Below, in pieces: positions 1 to 8,776 of a stretch of 64,000 bases of DNA. Positions within the stretch are counted from its first letter, which is position 1. Each line of letters opens with the position of its first letter. The notes under the pieces were generated by a model, which saw nothing but the letters and a program-made list of their open reading frames with translations, made no database searches and was not told the origin of the DNA. This DNA comes from Haloarchaeobius sp. FL176 (GTDB lineage Archaea > Halobacteriota > Halobacteria > Halobacteriales > Natrialbaceae): NCBI RefSeq assembly GCF_024609245.1, contig NZ_JANJYH010000003.1, forward strand, positions 389,166-453,165, written 5' to 3'. The translations under genes and the position numbers were made by a program.

Positions 1-566
1 TCCGGGTCTACTTCGAGGTGATGGGGTTCTGGACGCCCGAGTACGTCGCGAAGAAGCTCGCCCAGCTCGACGAGCTGGAGGACGTGGAGATGCTCGTCGC
101 GGTGGACGAGTCGCTCGGCGTCGGCGAGGAGATCTCGGCGATGGACCACCGCGTCATCACCTACTCGCGGACCATCCGCGTGAAGGACGTCCGCGACGCC
201 CTCCGGCACTACGAGGACGAGCTGGTCGCGACGGCGGCCGAGAAGTTACCGGACGCCCTCGTTCCCGACGACGACGTGGTGACGCTGTCGGCACTGGCGG
301 ACCGGCACGGCGTCAGCGAGAGCGCCGTCGAGGGGAAGTCGTTCCCCGAGCACGAGCGCGTCGGGCGGACGCTCGTTCGGCCCGCCGTGCTGGACGTGGT
401 GGGCGAGCGCGTCGTGGCAGGGATGACGCTCGACGAGGCGGAGGCGGTGCTCGACGAGTTCGGGCTGGACGACGCGAGCGCGACGCTCTCCCACATGGGC
501 TACCGGGTCGAGTGGGCCGGACTGGACGGGGGGACGGTGCGAGAGGCCGACAGCGGCGGAGGATGA
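1..566 (+). CDS. DUF790 family protein (Bax1-like XPB-associated nuclease), C-terminal part
   Basis: Open at the left window edge; 187 residues plus a stop are visible, reading from base 3. The visible text begins with a 'GFWTPEYVAKKLAQL' stretch followed by 'VEMLVAVDESL', the pattern I associate with the C-terminal nuclease half of DUF790/Bax1 proteins. Known for the family: Bax1 is a Mg-dependent nuclease that partners the XPB helicase in archaeal DNA repair, and the helicase gene normally lies next to it, which here would be outside the window. The tail after about residue 100 is a haloarchaeal extension. Family assignment is from memory of the motif, and the N-terminus cannot be seen. Confidence 0.72.
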   Translation, partial: RVYFEVMGFWTPEYVAKKLAQLDELEDVEMLVAVDESLGVGEEISAMDHRVITYSRTIRVKDVRDALRHYEDELVATAAEKLPDALVPDDDVVTLSALADRHGVSESAVEGKSFPEHERVGRTLVRPAVLDVVGERVVAGMTLDEAEAVLDEFGLDDASATLSHMGYRVEWAGLDGGTVREADSGGG

Positions 567-704
567 GCGGGCGGAGGCCGTACCGTCGCTGGCTGGGATG
601 GCGAACAGGCGACGCCGTTCGTTCGCGCGACGGTGCGTCACGCAGCCGCCTCGGCCGTCGCGCGTCGCGTGGTCAGGGCACGCCGTGTCTGGACGCGGAT
701 CCGG

Positions 705-711
705 ATAAAAA
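705..711 (-). terminator. T-rich terminator of the methyltransferase operon
   Basis: Read on the minus strand, a CTTTTTAT run lies about 20 bases beyond the stop of the PUA-like gene, in the gap between two convergent genes. Archaeal RNA polymerase terminates at such T-tracts, so this is the likely operon end. No hairpin is needed or seen. Confidence 0.45.
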
Positions 712-731
712 GGGTCGGACGGCGAAACGAC

Positions 732-1235
732 TCAGACCGAGCGCTGGCGGCCCTTCGGCACCGTCGACTTGAGCTCGCCGTAGACGTAGAGCCCGACACC
801 GATGGGCTCGCGGTCCCCCGCTATCTCGTGGGCGGCGATGACGTAGCCCCAGTCGCCGTCGTAGGGTATCTCCTGGTCCTGACCGTCGACGAAGCGCTCG
901 GCCTGCTCGTCGGTCAGCTCGAACACGTTCTTCGTGGCGAGTCGACCGAACCGCTGGACGGCATCGGTCGTCGGCTTCCAGTGTTCCTGGCGCGTGCGGA
1001 GGAACGTCATCCCGAGCCCCTCGATGGCGATGGGGCTCGGCGCGTCGCCCGCGAAGATCCAGATCTTACCCGCGCCCTTCTCCCAGAACGTGTGGTCGTC
1101 GAACGTCTCCGCGGGGATGCCGAACCGGTTCTCCCACCAGTCGACGACCGCCTCGCGGGTGGCCCGGCCGTCGACCTCGCGGTCGGCCGCCGTGGCGGGG
1201 AGACGGTCGAAGCGCTGCCCGTCGTTCTCGCTCAT
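732..1235 (-). CDS. PUA-like partner protein of the RNA methyltransferase
   Basis: 167 residues. The C-terminal half (a 'GYVIAAHEIAG...GVGLYVYGELKS...PKGRQRS' pattern) resembles the RNA-binding PUA-like domain that ends many NSUN/RsmF-type RNA cytosine methyltransferases, where the enzyme's own C-terminus reads 'GxGLYxxGxLKSxxPK'. Its ATG overlaps the TGA of the methyltransferase gene just upstream (bases 1232-1235), so the two are translationally coupled. I infer that it supplies the RNA-binding domain in trans to the short 308-residue methylase. Similar small proteins are annotated as DUF7122 in haloarchaea. I chose the ATG at 1235 because the in-frame extension upstream runs back through the methyltransferase gene. 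Confidence 0.75.
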   Translation of the reverse strand: MSENDGQRFDRLPATAADREVDGRATREAVVDWWENRFGIPAETFDDHTFWEKGAGKIWIFAGDAPSPIAIEGLGMTFLRTRQEHWKPTTDAVQRFGRLATKNVFELTDEQAERFVDGQDQEIPYDGDWGYVIAAHEIAGDREPIGVGLYVYGELKSTVPKGRQRSV

Positions 1236-2158
1236 GCGCTCACCTCCAGCTTCGCGGTGAAGAAGCCGCCCGTGTCGTTCTGGTGGGGGTAGACCCGTTT
1301 TGCCTTCGCGACCTGCGGGTCGAACTCGGTGTCGCGCCATCCGGTGAGCCCGTCGTCGTGCTCGAGCGCGAGGTCGTAGTCCACGAGGCGGCAGTCCTCT
1401 TTCTGGAGGACGTGGTCCAGGACGGCCTCGTTCTCCTCGGGGGCGAACGTACACGTGGAGTAGACGACGTGCCCGCCGTCGCGGGTAACCTGGATTGCCC
1501 GCCGGAGGATGCCCTTCTGGACGCCCGCGATGCCGGCGACGTGGTCCTCGCTCCAGCCGTCGAGGGCGTCCGGGTTCTTCCGGATGGTCCCCTCACAGGA
1601 GCAGGGCGCGTCGACGAGTACGCGGTCGAACTGCGGGCCTTCGTGCTCGTCCTCGGCGGCGAAGGGCTTCAGCGAGAAGTTCCGCGCGTCGCGGTTCGTG
1701 ACCGCGACGTTGGTGACGCCGAGGCGCTCGCAGTTGAACCGCAGCGCGGAGAGCCGGCCGAGGTTGTTGTCGTTCGCGACGAGTGTCCCTTCGTCCTGCA
1801 TCTCCGCGGCGAGCTGTGTCGCCTTGCTCCCCGGGGCTGCGCAGGCGTCGAGGACGCGGTCGCCGGGCTCCGGCGCGAGGACGGACGCCGGGATAGCCGA
1901 CACCTCCTCCTGCCCGTGGACCCAGCCGTGGATGCTCGGCCAGGTCACACCTGGTGTATCCGTCTCGACGCGCACGACGTGGGGGTGCCAGTCGGCGCGC
2001 TCGTAGCCGATGCCCGCCTCGTCGAACGCGCGCTCGACCTGCTCGGGCGTCGCCTTCAACGTGTTCACGCGGACCGCCATCGAAAGCGACCGCTCACAGG
2101 CGTCGATGAACGCCTCGAAGTCGTCGACGACGTCCCGGTACCGCTGGAATGGCTCCAT
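1232..2158 (-). CDS. RsmB/NOP family class I SAM-dependent RNA cytosine-C5 methyltransferase
   Basis: 308 residues. Cytoplasmic enzyme that would methylate cytosine-5 in tRNA or rRNA using S-adenosylmethionine. The SAM-binding motif DACAAPGSK lies at about residues 104-112. The two catalytic cysteine motifs are present: PCSCEG (185-190) and TCTFAPEENE (235-244). The N-terminal region ('MAVRVNTLKATPEQV') is the usual NSUN RNA-recognition part. It lacks a fused C-terminal PUA domain, which appears to be supplied by the overlapping gene downstream. The target (rRNA versus tRNA) cannot be told from sequence. Confidence 0.93.
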   Translation of the reverse strand: MEPFQRYRDVVDDFEAFIDACERSLSMAVRVNTLKATPEQVERAFDEAGIGYERADWHPHVVRVETDTPGVTWPSIHGWVHGQEEVSAIPASVLAPEPGDRVLDACAAPGSKATQLAAEMQDEGTLVANDNNLGRLSALRFNCERLGVTNVAVTNRDARNFSLKPFAAEDEHEGPQFDRVLVDAPCSCEGTIRKNPDALDGWSEDHVAGIAGVQKGILRRAIQVTRDGGHVVYSTCTFAPEENEAVLDHVLQKEDCRLVDYDLALEHDDGLTGWRDTEFDPQVAKAKRVYPHQNDTGGFFTAKLEVSA

Positions 2159-2220
2159 CGAGCACGGTTTCGCGGGGGAGCGGTTTGTCGGTTTCGAACG
2201 GCCACCGCACCGGTGGGAGA

Positions 2221-2230
2221 GCTTTTACTT
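2221..2230 (+). promoter_or_regulatory. TATA-like box of the PAC2 gene
   Basis: GCTTTTACTT lies 24-33 bases before the ATG at 2254, the spacing of a haloarchaeal core promoter driving a leaderless transcript. It supports the ATG at 2254 rather than an upstream in-frame start inside the divergent methyltransferase promoter region. Confidence 0.6.
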
Positions 2231-2253
2231 CACGTCGGTGTGTCGGTCCGGAT

Positions 2254-2991
2254 ATGGGACACATCCAGCAGCACGCGGAGATGGACGTGGATGGTGCGAT
2301 GCTCGTCGAAGGGATGCCAGGCGTCGGCCTCGTCGGGAAGATAGCGACCGACCACCTCGTCGATGAGTTCGACATGGAGCTGTACGGCACGGTCCACTGC
2401 GACAGCCTCGCCCCAATCGGCGTCTACCACGAGGGCGAGCGGACCATCCAGCCGCCGGTCCGCATCTACGCCGCCCCGGACGAGGACCTCGTCGCGCTCC
2501 AGAGCGACATCCCGGTGAACTCCGCCGCAGTCGCCGAGTTCGCCGACTGCCTGGTGAGCTGGCTCGACGAGGAGAACGTCACCCCCATCTTCCTCAGCGG
2601 GCTCCCCGCCGAGAAGTCGGGCGTCCCCGAGCTGTTCGGCATCGCGACGGGGGACGCCGGCGGACAGCTCGACGACGTCGACATCGACGTGCCACCAGAG
2701 AACGGTGTCGTCAGCGGACCGACCGGTGCGTTCCTCAACGAGGCCGGCGAGGTCGGCCTCGACGGTGTCGGCCTCGTCGTGCAGTCGAACGAGCGTTTCC
2801 CCGACCCCGAGGCGGCTCGCGTCCTCATCGAGCACGGCATCGGGACGCTGACCGGCATCGAGGTCGATATCTCCGAGCTGGTCGACCGCGCCGAGGAGAT
2901 CCGAAAACAGAAGGAGAAGCTCGCCGAGAAGATGCGCAAGGCGAAAGACGAGGAGAGCTCGCAGGCCCAGCCGCTCCGGATGTACCAGTAG
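2254..2991 (+). CDS. Proteasome assembly chaperone family protein (PAC2 family)
   Basis: 245 residues. The N-terminal signature 'LVEGMPGVGLVGKIATDHLV' (about residues 17-36) and the later 'LSGLPAEK' and 'GPTGAFLNEAG' segments are typical of the archaeal PAC2/DUF75 family, known as proteasome-assembly chaperones or PbaB-like chaperones. The last 40 residues are a charged helix rich in K and E, probably a coiled coil. The gene stands alone, divergent from the RNA methyltransferase, with its own TATA box. Whether it really assists the proteasome in this organism is inferred from the family only. Confidence 0.88.
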   Translation: MGHIQQHAEMDVDGAMLVEGMPGVGLVGKIATDHLVDEFDMELYGTVHCDSLAPIGVYHEGERTIQPPVRIYAAPDEDLVALQSDIPVNSAAVAEFADCLVSWLDEENVTPIFLSGLPAEKSGVPELFGIATGDAGGQLDDVDIDVPPENGVVSGPTGAFLNEAGEVGLDGVGLVVQSNERFPDPEAARVLIEHGIGTLTGIEVDISELVDRAEEIRKQKEKLAEKMRKAKDEESSQAQPLRMYQ

Positions 2992-3043
2992 CCAGTCCCT
3001 CGTCGGTGGCTGCGGTGTGGTTCGATACCACGAATCACATCAA

Positions 3044-3052
3044 GAGTTATCC
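3044..3052 (+). promoter_or_regulatory. TATA-like box of the aminotransferase gene
   Basis: GAGTTATCC lies 24-32 bases upstream of the ATG at 3076, consistent with a leaderless transcript. Confidence 0.45.
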
Positions 3053-3075
3053 GCAATCGCTACGCTGGTTGGTGT

Positions 3076-4197
3076 ATGACCGAGTTCTCGAAACGGGTCG
3101 AACAGGTCAGTATCAGTGGCATCCGCGAGGTCTTCGAGGCGGCCGGCGAGGACGCCATCAACCTCGGCCTCGGACAGCCCGACTTCCCGACGCCCGAGCA
3201 CGCGCGCTCGGCCGCCGTCGAGGCCATCCAGGCGGGCGAGACCGACGCCTACACCTCGAACAAGGGCACCGAATCGCTCCGCGAGAGCATCTCGGCGAAG
3301 TTCGAGCGCGACCGCGGCCTCGCGGTCGACCCAGAAGATATCATCGCGACCGCCGGTGGCTCCGAGGCACTCCACCTCGTCATGGAGGCCCACGTCGACC
3401 AGGGCGACGAGGTCATCTACCCCGACCCCGGCTTCGTCGCCTACGAGGCACTCACGCACGTCGCGGGCGGCGAGCCGAAACCGCTGCCGCTCCGCGAGGA
3501 CCTCACGCTCGACCCCGCGACGGTCGAGGAGCACATCACCGAGGACACCGCGGCGTTCATCGTCAACAGCCCCGGCAACCCGACCGGCGCGGTCCAGTCC
3601 GAGGCCGACATGAAGGAGTTCGCCCGCATCGCCGAGGAGTACGACGTGCTCTGTGTCTCCGACGAGGTGTACGAGCACATCGTCTTCGACGGGGAGCACC
3701 ACTCCCCGATGGAGTACACCGACTCCGGCAACGTCGTCGTCGTCTCCGCCTGCTCGAAGACGTATTCGATGACGGGCTGGCGGCTCGGCTGGGTGGTCGG
3801 CTCGAACGAGCGCGTCGAGCGCATGCTCCGTGTCCACCAGTACGTGCAGGCCTGCGCGTCGGCACCTGCACAGTACGCCGCCGAGGGCGCGATCGACGGC
3901 CCGCAGGACGTCGTCGACGAGATGGTCGCCACGTTCGAGGAGCGCCGCGACCTCGTCGTCGACGGCCTCACCGACATGGGCCTCGAAGTGCCCGAACCGA
4001 AGGGCGCGTTCTACGTCATGCCGAAGGTCCCCGAGGGCTGGGTCGACGAGGTACTCGACCGTGGGGTCGTCGTCGTCCCCGGCGAGGCGTTCGGCGAGCA
4101 CGGAGAGGGCTACGCCCGCATCTCCTACGCGACGAGCACGGAGGAGCTCGAGGAGGCGCTGGACGTGATGCGCGAGGCGACCGAGGCAGTCCGCTGA
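3076..4197 (+). CDS. PLP-dependent class I/II aminotransferase (aspartate aminotransferase-like)
   Basis: 373 residues, a normal length for fold-type I aminotransferases. Visible landmarks are SPGNPTG (165-171), the pyridine-contacting Asp in 'CVSDEVYEH' (Asp196), the Schiff-base lysine in SACSKTYSMTGWR (Lys228) and the phosphate-binding Arg236 of the same motif. The N-terminal 'LGLGQPDFPTP' is the usual substrate-side motif of the Asp/Tyr/aromatic aminotransferase subfamily. The enzyme is cytoplasmic, moving an amino group between an amino acid and 2-oxoglutarate. Exact substrate is uncertain because neighbours are not biosynthetic genes. Confidence 0.92.
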   Translation: MTEFSKRVEQVSISGIREVFEAAGEDAINLGLGQPDFPTPEHARSAAVEAIQAGETDAYTSNKGTESLRESISAKFERDRGLAVDPEDIIATAGGSEALHLVMEAHVDQGDEVIYPDPGFVAYEALTHVAGGEPKPLPLREDLTLDPATVEEHITEDTAAFIVNSPGNPTGAVQSEADMKEFARIAEEYDVLCVSDEVYEHIVFDGEHHSPMEYTDSGNVVVVSACSKTYSMTGWRLGWVVGSNERVERMLRVHQYVQACASAPAQYAAEGAIDGPQDVVDEMVATFEERRDLVVDGLTDMGLEVPEPKGAFYVMPKVPEGWVDEVLDRGVVVVPGEAFGEHGEGYARISYATSTEELEEALDVMREATEAVR

Positions 4198-4311
4198 GCT
4201 GGACGAACCACACGAACCCACCGCAGTTGGTCAGCCAACCGCACTGTCCACGGCTGAACCAAACTGTTTAGGTCCGACTCCATTTGCTCGTCGGTCCCAT
4301 ACCTATCCTCA

Positions 4312-6018
4312 ATGGCAACGAACCTGTCGCGGGACGCAGAGGTGGGGGGCTCCCGACCCACAGTCCTCGTGGTGGACGACGACGAGGACCTCGCGGACAC
4401 GTGTCGATACTGGCTGGAGGACGACGACTACCGCGTCCGGACCGCCTACAGCGGCGAGGACGCACTCGAAGCGGTCGACGACGAGGTCGACCTCGTGCTC
4501 CTCGACCGGCGGATGCCCCGCAAGTCCGGCGATGAGACGCTCGACGTCCTCCGCGAGGAGGGTTACGAGTTCCCGGTCGCGATGATGACTGCCGTCGCGC
4601 CCGACACCGACATCGTCGACATGCCGTTCGACGAGTACCTCGTGAAGCCCGTCGACCGCGACGACGTGGTCGACACCGCGGACGAGCTGCTCGCGCGCTC
4701 GGACTTCTCCGAGGAGGTCCGCGAGTACTTCGCGCTGGAGGCGACGGAGGCCGCACTGTCGACCCGCGAACGGGAGACACTCCGCGACGAGAACCAGCTC
4801 GTCGAACTCCAGAGCGAGCTGGACGAGACGTACGAGGCGAACGAGGAGGCGATCGCACAGCGCGAGCAACAGCTCGAGCGACTGACGAACGTCAACCGGG
4901 TCATCCGACGCGTGGACCGGGCGCTGGTCGACTCCGACACGCGGGAGGCGATCGACGCCGCGGTCTGCGAGGCCGTCGTCGGGACCCAACCGTACCGCGC
5001 CTCGCTGGTCGTGGAGTACACCGACCACAGCCGGGGTGTCAGGCTCCGCGAGGCCGCCGGTCCGGTGACGGAGGACGCCGACATCACCGGGAACGAGCTC
5101 GCCCCCGGTGTCGAATCGGCAGTCGACGACGGCGAACTCAAGCTGCTGCCCGAGCTCGATGTGGACCTGGACGGGTTCGCGGACGGCACCGTCCTCGTCA
5201 CGCCGCTGTCCTACCGAGAGAAGTCCTACGGCGCGCTCGTCGTCGGGACGACGCCGGAGCACACCGTCAGTGACCACGAGACCGACGTGTTCGCCCAGCT
5301 CGGCGCTCGCATCGCCAACGGCATCACGGCCGTCGAGCAGCGCCGCCTCCTGCTCGCGGACACCGTCGCCGAGCTGGAGTTCCGCCACAGCGACCGGTCG
5401 GACCCGCTCGTCCGCATCGCCAGCGAGACTGGCGGCGACCTCTCGCTGCGTGGCGTCGCCTCGAACGACGACTCCGGACTGACCTGCTTCGTCGACCTCG
5501 TCGGCGGCAACGGCGAGGAGGCCCTCGCTCTCGCGGCCGAGTTGGACGCCATCGCGAACGCACGGCTCGTGGCGGACGGCGACGAATCGTTGCTCGAACT
5601 CTCCGTGACCGAGGCCGCCATCGAGACGCTCTCTGCCGTCGGTGCGACTGTCCGGTCGTTCGACGTCACCGACGGCGAGGGGACCGTCGTCGTCGAGGCT
5701 GCGCCCGACGCCGATCTGAAGGCCATCGCGGGCGCCGTCCAGTCGGCGTACGCGGACACCGACCTCGTCTCGAAGCGGGAGGTCGAGCGCTCGGTCCAGT
5801 CCACGGAGTCGTTCCGGCAGGGCCTCAGCGACCGGCTGACCGACCGTCAGCAGGCAGCGCTGGAGACGGCCTACTCCGCAGGCTACTACGAGTGGCCGCG
5901 CGACTCCACCGCCGAGGAGGTCGCCGAGGCGATGGACATCGCCGCGCCGACGCTCCACGAGCACCTCCGCGCCGCCGAGCGCAAGCTGCTGGAGTCGTTC
6001 GTCGACGAGACGGTCTGA
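4312..6018 (+). CDS. HalX/bat-type transcriptional regulator with receiver and GAF domains
   Basis: 568 residues. Order of parts: receiver domain (about 16-125) with the acidic triad DDD at 22-24, phospho-acceptor Asp65 in LVLLDRRMP and the lysine in EYLVKPVD; a HalX helical segment (about 125-190); a GAF domain (about 195-345); a bat-associated region; and a C-terminal HTH_10 (about 510-562) with the family hallmark 'GYYEWPRDSTAEEVAEAM'. The complete receiver makes phosphorylation by a histidine kinase likely, but no kinase gene is adjacent. The GAF domain may sense a ligand or redox state. A paralogous HTH of the same type occurs at 46.4-48.0 kb. Targets are unknown. Confidence 0.9.
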   Translation: MATNLSRDAEVGGSRPTVLVVDDDEDLADTCRYWLEDDDYRVRTAYSGEDALEAVDDEVDLVLLDRRMPRKSGDETLDVLREEGYEFPVAMMTAVAPDTDIVDMPFDEYLVKPVDRDDVVDTADELLARSDFSEEVREYFALEATEAALSTRERETLRDENQLVELQSELDETYEANEEAIAQREQQLERLTNVNRVIRRVDRALVDSDTREAIDAAVCEAVVGTQPYRASLVVEYTDHSRGVRLREAAGPVTEDADITGNELAPGVESAVDDGELKLLPELDVDLDGFADGTVLVTPLSYREKSYGALVVGTTPEHTVSDHETDVFAQLGARIANGITAVEQRRLLLADTVAELEFRHSDRSDPLVRIASETGGDLSLRGVASNDDSGLTCFVDLVGGNGEEALALAAELDAIANARLVADGDESLLELSVTEAAIETLSAVGATVRSFDVTDGEGTVVVEAAPDADLKAIAGAVQSAYADTDLVSKREVERSVQSTESFRQGLSDRLTDRQQAALETAYSAGYYEWPRDSTAEEVAEAMDIAAPTLHEHLRAAERKLLESFVDETV

Positions 6019-6097
6019 AAAACCCTGCCAGGACCGCCGTTCCGGGCGGCTGGCCCACACCGCGACCCCACACCGGCAGCCCCGTCGCCCACCCGCG

Positions 6098-6106
6098 GAG
6101 TTATTG
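6098..6106 (+). promoter_or_regulatory. TATA-like box of the UbiA gene
   Basis: AGTTATTGG lies 24-32 bases before the ATG at 6130, matching haloarchaeal core promoter spacing. Confidence 0.45.
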
Positions 6107-6129
6107 GTGTCGGTGCCGAATGGTACCGC

Positions 6130-6981
6130 ATGACGTTCTCCCGGCACGACTCCGGAGTCGTCGCCGACGCTCGTGCGCTCTCCTCGCAGGTCCATCCCGT
6201 GTTCATGCTCCCGCCGCTCGCCGCGTCGTGGTTCGGGAGCGTCCTCGCCGGGGAGTTCGACGTGGTCCTCGGCGCGGTCCACATGGTCGCGGTCTTCCTG
6301 GCGGTCTACACCGCCCACGTGAAGGACGGCTACGTCGACTTCTACGTGCGCGACGAGGACGACGACCATCCCCTGACCGAGCGTGGCTGCCGACTCGCCC
6401 TCGCGCTCTCGACCGGCGGGTTCTTCCTCTGTCTCGGCGCGCTGTGGCTGTTCGTCGGCCCCATCGCCGCGCTCGTCACGCTCCCGTGCTGGGTCATCGC
6501 CTACCTCCACGCGCCACAGCTCGACACGAACCCAGTCACCGCGACGACGGGCTACCCGCTCGGTATCGCGGTCGCCATCGTCGGCGGCTACTACGTCCAG
6601 ACCGCCGGCTTCGCAGCCGTCCCGGTCGCCTTCGCCGTCGTGTTCCTCGTGCTGCTGTCGGGCGTGAAGGTCATCGACGACGCGAAGGACTACGACTACG
6701 ACCGCTCCATCCGCAAACGCACCGTCGCCGTCGTCGTCGGGCGCGAGCGCGCCCGGACCGTCGCCTTCGGTCTGATGGCGGTCGGACTCGTCGCCGTCCT
6801 CGCGTTCGCCGCCGTCAGCGTGTTCCCGCCGTCGGCCGCGGCTGCCGTCCTCGTGTTCGTGCCGGTCGCGGCGTTCGCCCGCCGCGGCACCGACGAGCTG
6901 GCGACGATGCTACTCGTGCGGGGCTGCTACCTGTTCCTCGCCGTACTGCTCGTCGCGGTGTACTACCAGCCGCTGTCGTGA
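6130..6981 (+). CDS. UbiA family prenyltransferase
   Basis: 283 residues, nearly all in hydrophobic membrane helices (about eight). The second aspartate-rich motif of the UbiA superfamily is clear: 'VIDDAKDYDYDRSIRKRT' with the conserved acidic residues followed by 'KRTVAVVVGRERAR'. The first motif is weaker ('AHVKDGYVDFYVRDEDDD'). UbiA enzymes attach an isoprenoid chain to an aromatic, quinone or glycerol-phosphate acceptor at the membrane. In haloarchaea candidates include menaquinone, archaeal lipid and carotenoid-related reactions, and the neighbours do not discriminate. Confidence 0.85.
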   Translation: MTFSRHDSGVVADARALSSQVHPVFMLPPLAASWFGSVLAGEFDVVLGAVHMVAVFLAVYTAHVKDGYVDFYVRDEDDDHPLTERGCRLALALSTGGFFLCLGALWLFVGPIAALVTLPCWVIAYLHAPQLDTNPVTATTGYPLGIAVAIVGGYYVQTAGFAAVPVAFAVVFLVLLSGVKVIDDAKDYDYDRSIRKRTVAVVVGRERARTVAFGLMAVGLVAVLAFAAVSVFPPSAAAAVLVFVPVAAFARRGTDELATMLLVRGCYLFLAVLLVAVYYQPLS

Positions 6982-7071
6982 CCGGCCCCACTGCGGCGGC
7001 GTTCGATGTGCCCCGGAGCGCGGGCTCCGTCGGTACGGGTCGTCGCCGAAGCGGTGCGCCGGCGCGGCCGC

Positions 7072-7734
7072 CTACTTCCGGTGACGCTGACGGTCCTGGT
7101 GCTGCTTGCTCGGTCTGGTCCACGGCGCACGTCGGCCGAGCACCGCGCCGAAGAGCCCGAACACGCAGGGATACGCCAACGCGGCGAGCCCGATGGCGAG
7201 CAAGGGGTTCGGCCGAAGCAGGGTCCCCTCCGGCACGCCCGGGACCGGCCCCGCGGGCTGGATGGACGCGAACATGAGGAACACGGCCGCGACGAAGCCG
7301 TAGCCAAGTGCGACGGCGGCCCCCGCCCGGGGCCACCGCGTGTTCTTCGGCCGGCGCTTTGCCGTCCGGTAGCCCCCGACCACGAGCATCGCGGGTGGGA
7401 GGAGACAGAGCCCGTACAGCAGCGGGTCCGCGGCCGCGAGCCGGAGCAGCGTGTTCCCCCCATCCGCGACCACGGAGACCGCCTCCAGAGCGACCCCATC
7501 GGTCGGGACCAGATGGGCGTTGTAGTACACCCAGGCCGAGACGCGCCACCGCCCGATGGCCGCGGCCGCGACGCCCGCCTCGCCGGCGAACCGGGACCTG
7601 AGGAGGAAGTGGAACAACCCGACACCGAAGAGGAACGCGAACGCGCCGAACGCACCGCCCCGGACCCAGAGGAACAGCGTCGCCACCGAGTCGACCTCGG
7701 TGTCGCGGGCGAGCCGTTCGTCTCGACGTGACAT
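7072..7734 (-). CDS. Haloarchaeal multi-pass membrane protein of unknown function
   Basis: 220 residues from the ATG at 7734. Hydropathy by eye gives a hydrophilic N-terminus ('MSRRDERLARDTEVD'), then about five membrane helices, and a basic C-terminal tail (RPSKQHQDRQRHRK). No catalytic motif is recognised. It resembles haloarchaeal proteins that carry only DUF names and I do not assign a function. It lies convergent with the UbiA gene, with a 90-base gap, and next to the ParB-like gene on the same strand. Confidence 0.65.
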   Translation of the reverse strand: MSRRDERLARDTEVDSVATLFLWVRGGAFGAFAFLFGVGLFHFLLRSRFAGEAGVAAAAIGRWRVSAWVYYNAHLVPTDGVALEAVSVVADGGNTLLRLAAADPLLYGLCLLPPAMLVVGGYRTAKRRPKNTRWPRAGAAVALGYGFVAAVFLMFASIQPAGPVPGVPEGTLLRPNPLLAIGLAALAYPCVFGLFGAVLGRRAPWTRPSKQHQDRQRHRK

Positions 7735-7781
7735 CTGACCTGTATAACCGGCGACGGTGCTTGAGTGTACTGCTTCCCCCG

Positions 7782-8162
7782 TCAGCCCTCCTCTCGCGCC
7801 ACCCGCTGACAGCGGTCGACCCACAGCCGCTGGTACGCACCCTCGCTCACGAGCTGCCCGTGGAGCCCCGCGACCCCGGTGATACCCGCCTCACGACACC
7901 ACCCAACGCACCGCCGGTAGACCTCGCGCGGGTGGTCGTCGGTGTCGTGGACGACCCGTAGCTCCTCGGCCCCCGCGAGGCTCGCGACGAACGCCCGGGT
8001 GTGGCCGTCGATGAGTACCCACTCGCCGTCCAGCTCGATGACCGGTAACGGGTCGTAGTCGGGCTCGTCGGGGTCGAACCACGAGAGCACACCGTCGAGC
8101 TTCCGCCGGCTCAGATAGAGCTGGCTCGGCTGCGGCTCGTCGATGGAGAGCGTCTCGACCAT
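7782..8162 (-). CDS. Stand-alone ParB/Srx-fold domain protein
   Basis: 126 residues. The stretch 'DPLPVIELDGEWVLIDGHTR' followed by 'AFVASLAG' is the ParB-nuclease/sulfiredoxin fold signature (a partner-sequence strand, then the GHxR box). Unlike partition ParB proteins there is no helix-turn-helix and no adjacent ParA, so a role in chromosome segregation is unlikely. Known members of the fold bind CTP or ATP or act as nucleases. The C-terminal helix has conserved-looking Cys and Trp residues ('RRCVGWCREAG'). Function unknown. Confidence 0.7.
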   Translation of the reverse strand: MVETLSIDEPQPSQLYLSRRKLDGVLSWFDPDEPDYDPLPVIELDGEWVLIDGHTRAFVASLAGAEELRVVHDTDDHPREVYRRCVGWCREAGITGVAGLHGQLVSEGAYQRLWVDRCQRVAREEG

Positions 8163-8255
8163 GTGGAGCCCGTGGTTGGAAGCGGAGAAAAGCGATTGGG
8201 TGCTCGCTGGCTGTTCGCGGTCTCAGCGCGTCCACCGACCGAGAAGAACGCGGCC

Positions 8256-8711
8256 CTATATCGTGGTCACCTCGACACGCAGTTCGACGCTGTTGCCCGG
8301 GCCACAGTCCAGCAGGACCGAGCCGTGGCCGTCTGTCACCTCCGCATCCAGCTCGAACGACTGGGTGGCGGTCTCCTCGGCGACTACCGACGCTGGCCAG
8401 CTGGCAGTCGTGACGTCCTCCTCGGTCACCGCGACCGAAACCGGGTCGCCGTCGGCGACCGTTCCCGACACCGTCGCATGTTTCGTGAACGTTCCGTCGA
8501 AGAACCAGCCACGGACTCCGCCGTCGGTCACCTCGACGGTGGACTCGAACGTGAACGGGTACGACTCGATACGTGGGACCTTGGCGGTTAGCGGAGTCGA
8601 CGGTTGCGGTTCGCTGGTCGACGGGGTCGCCGGCGACGAATCGATTCCGGAACAGCCGGACAGGAGCAGTACCGGCGTCGCTCGGAGTACGTTGCGGCGG
8701 GTGGAGGGCAT
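8256..8711 (-). CDS. Predicted Tat-exported lipoprotein, function unknown
   Basis: 151 residues. The N-terminus has a twin arginine ('STRRNVLRA') and a lipobox LLLSGC ending at Cys20, so it is probably exported by Tat and lipid-anchored. A Thr/Ser/Pro-rich linker (21-45) precedes a compact beta-rich domain of about 100 residues. I recognise no family. Confidence 0.65.
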   Translation of the reverse strand: MPSTRRNVLRATPVLLLSGCSGIDSSPATPSTSEPQPSTPLTAKVPRIESYPFTFESTVEVTDGGVRGWFFDGTFTKHATVSGTVADGDPVSVAVTEEDVTTASWPASVVAEETATQSFELDAEVTDGHGSVLLDCGPGNSVELRVEVTTI

Positions 8712-8776
8712 CGTTTCGAATTGTGACCCCGAAAGCGAATAGCTTACTCCCGAGATGGGCGGTCTCAGGACCGGAT

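Noticed and set aside
4309..6510. Minus-strand open frame of over 700 residues opposite the HalX/bat regulator
   Set aside because: The sense strand has receiver, HalX, GAF and HTH domains. The antisense frame has no motif and runs into the UbiA gene.
7782..8162. ParB partition protein
   Set aside because: Only the ParB/Srx-like domain is present, no helix-turn-helix or dimer domain, and there is no ParA next to it.
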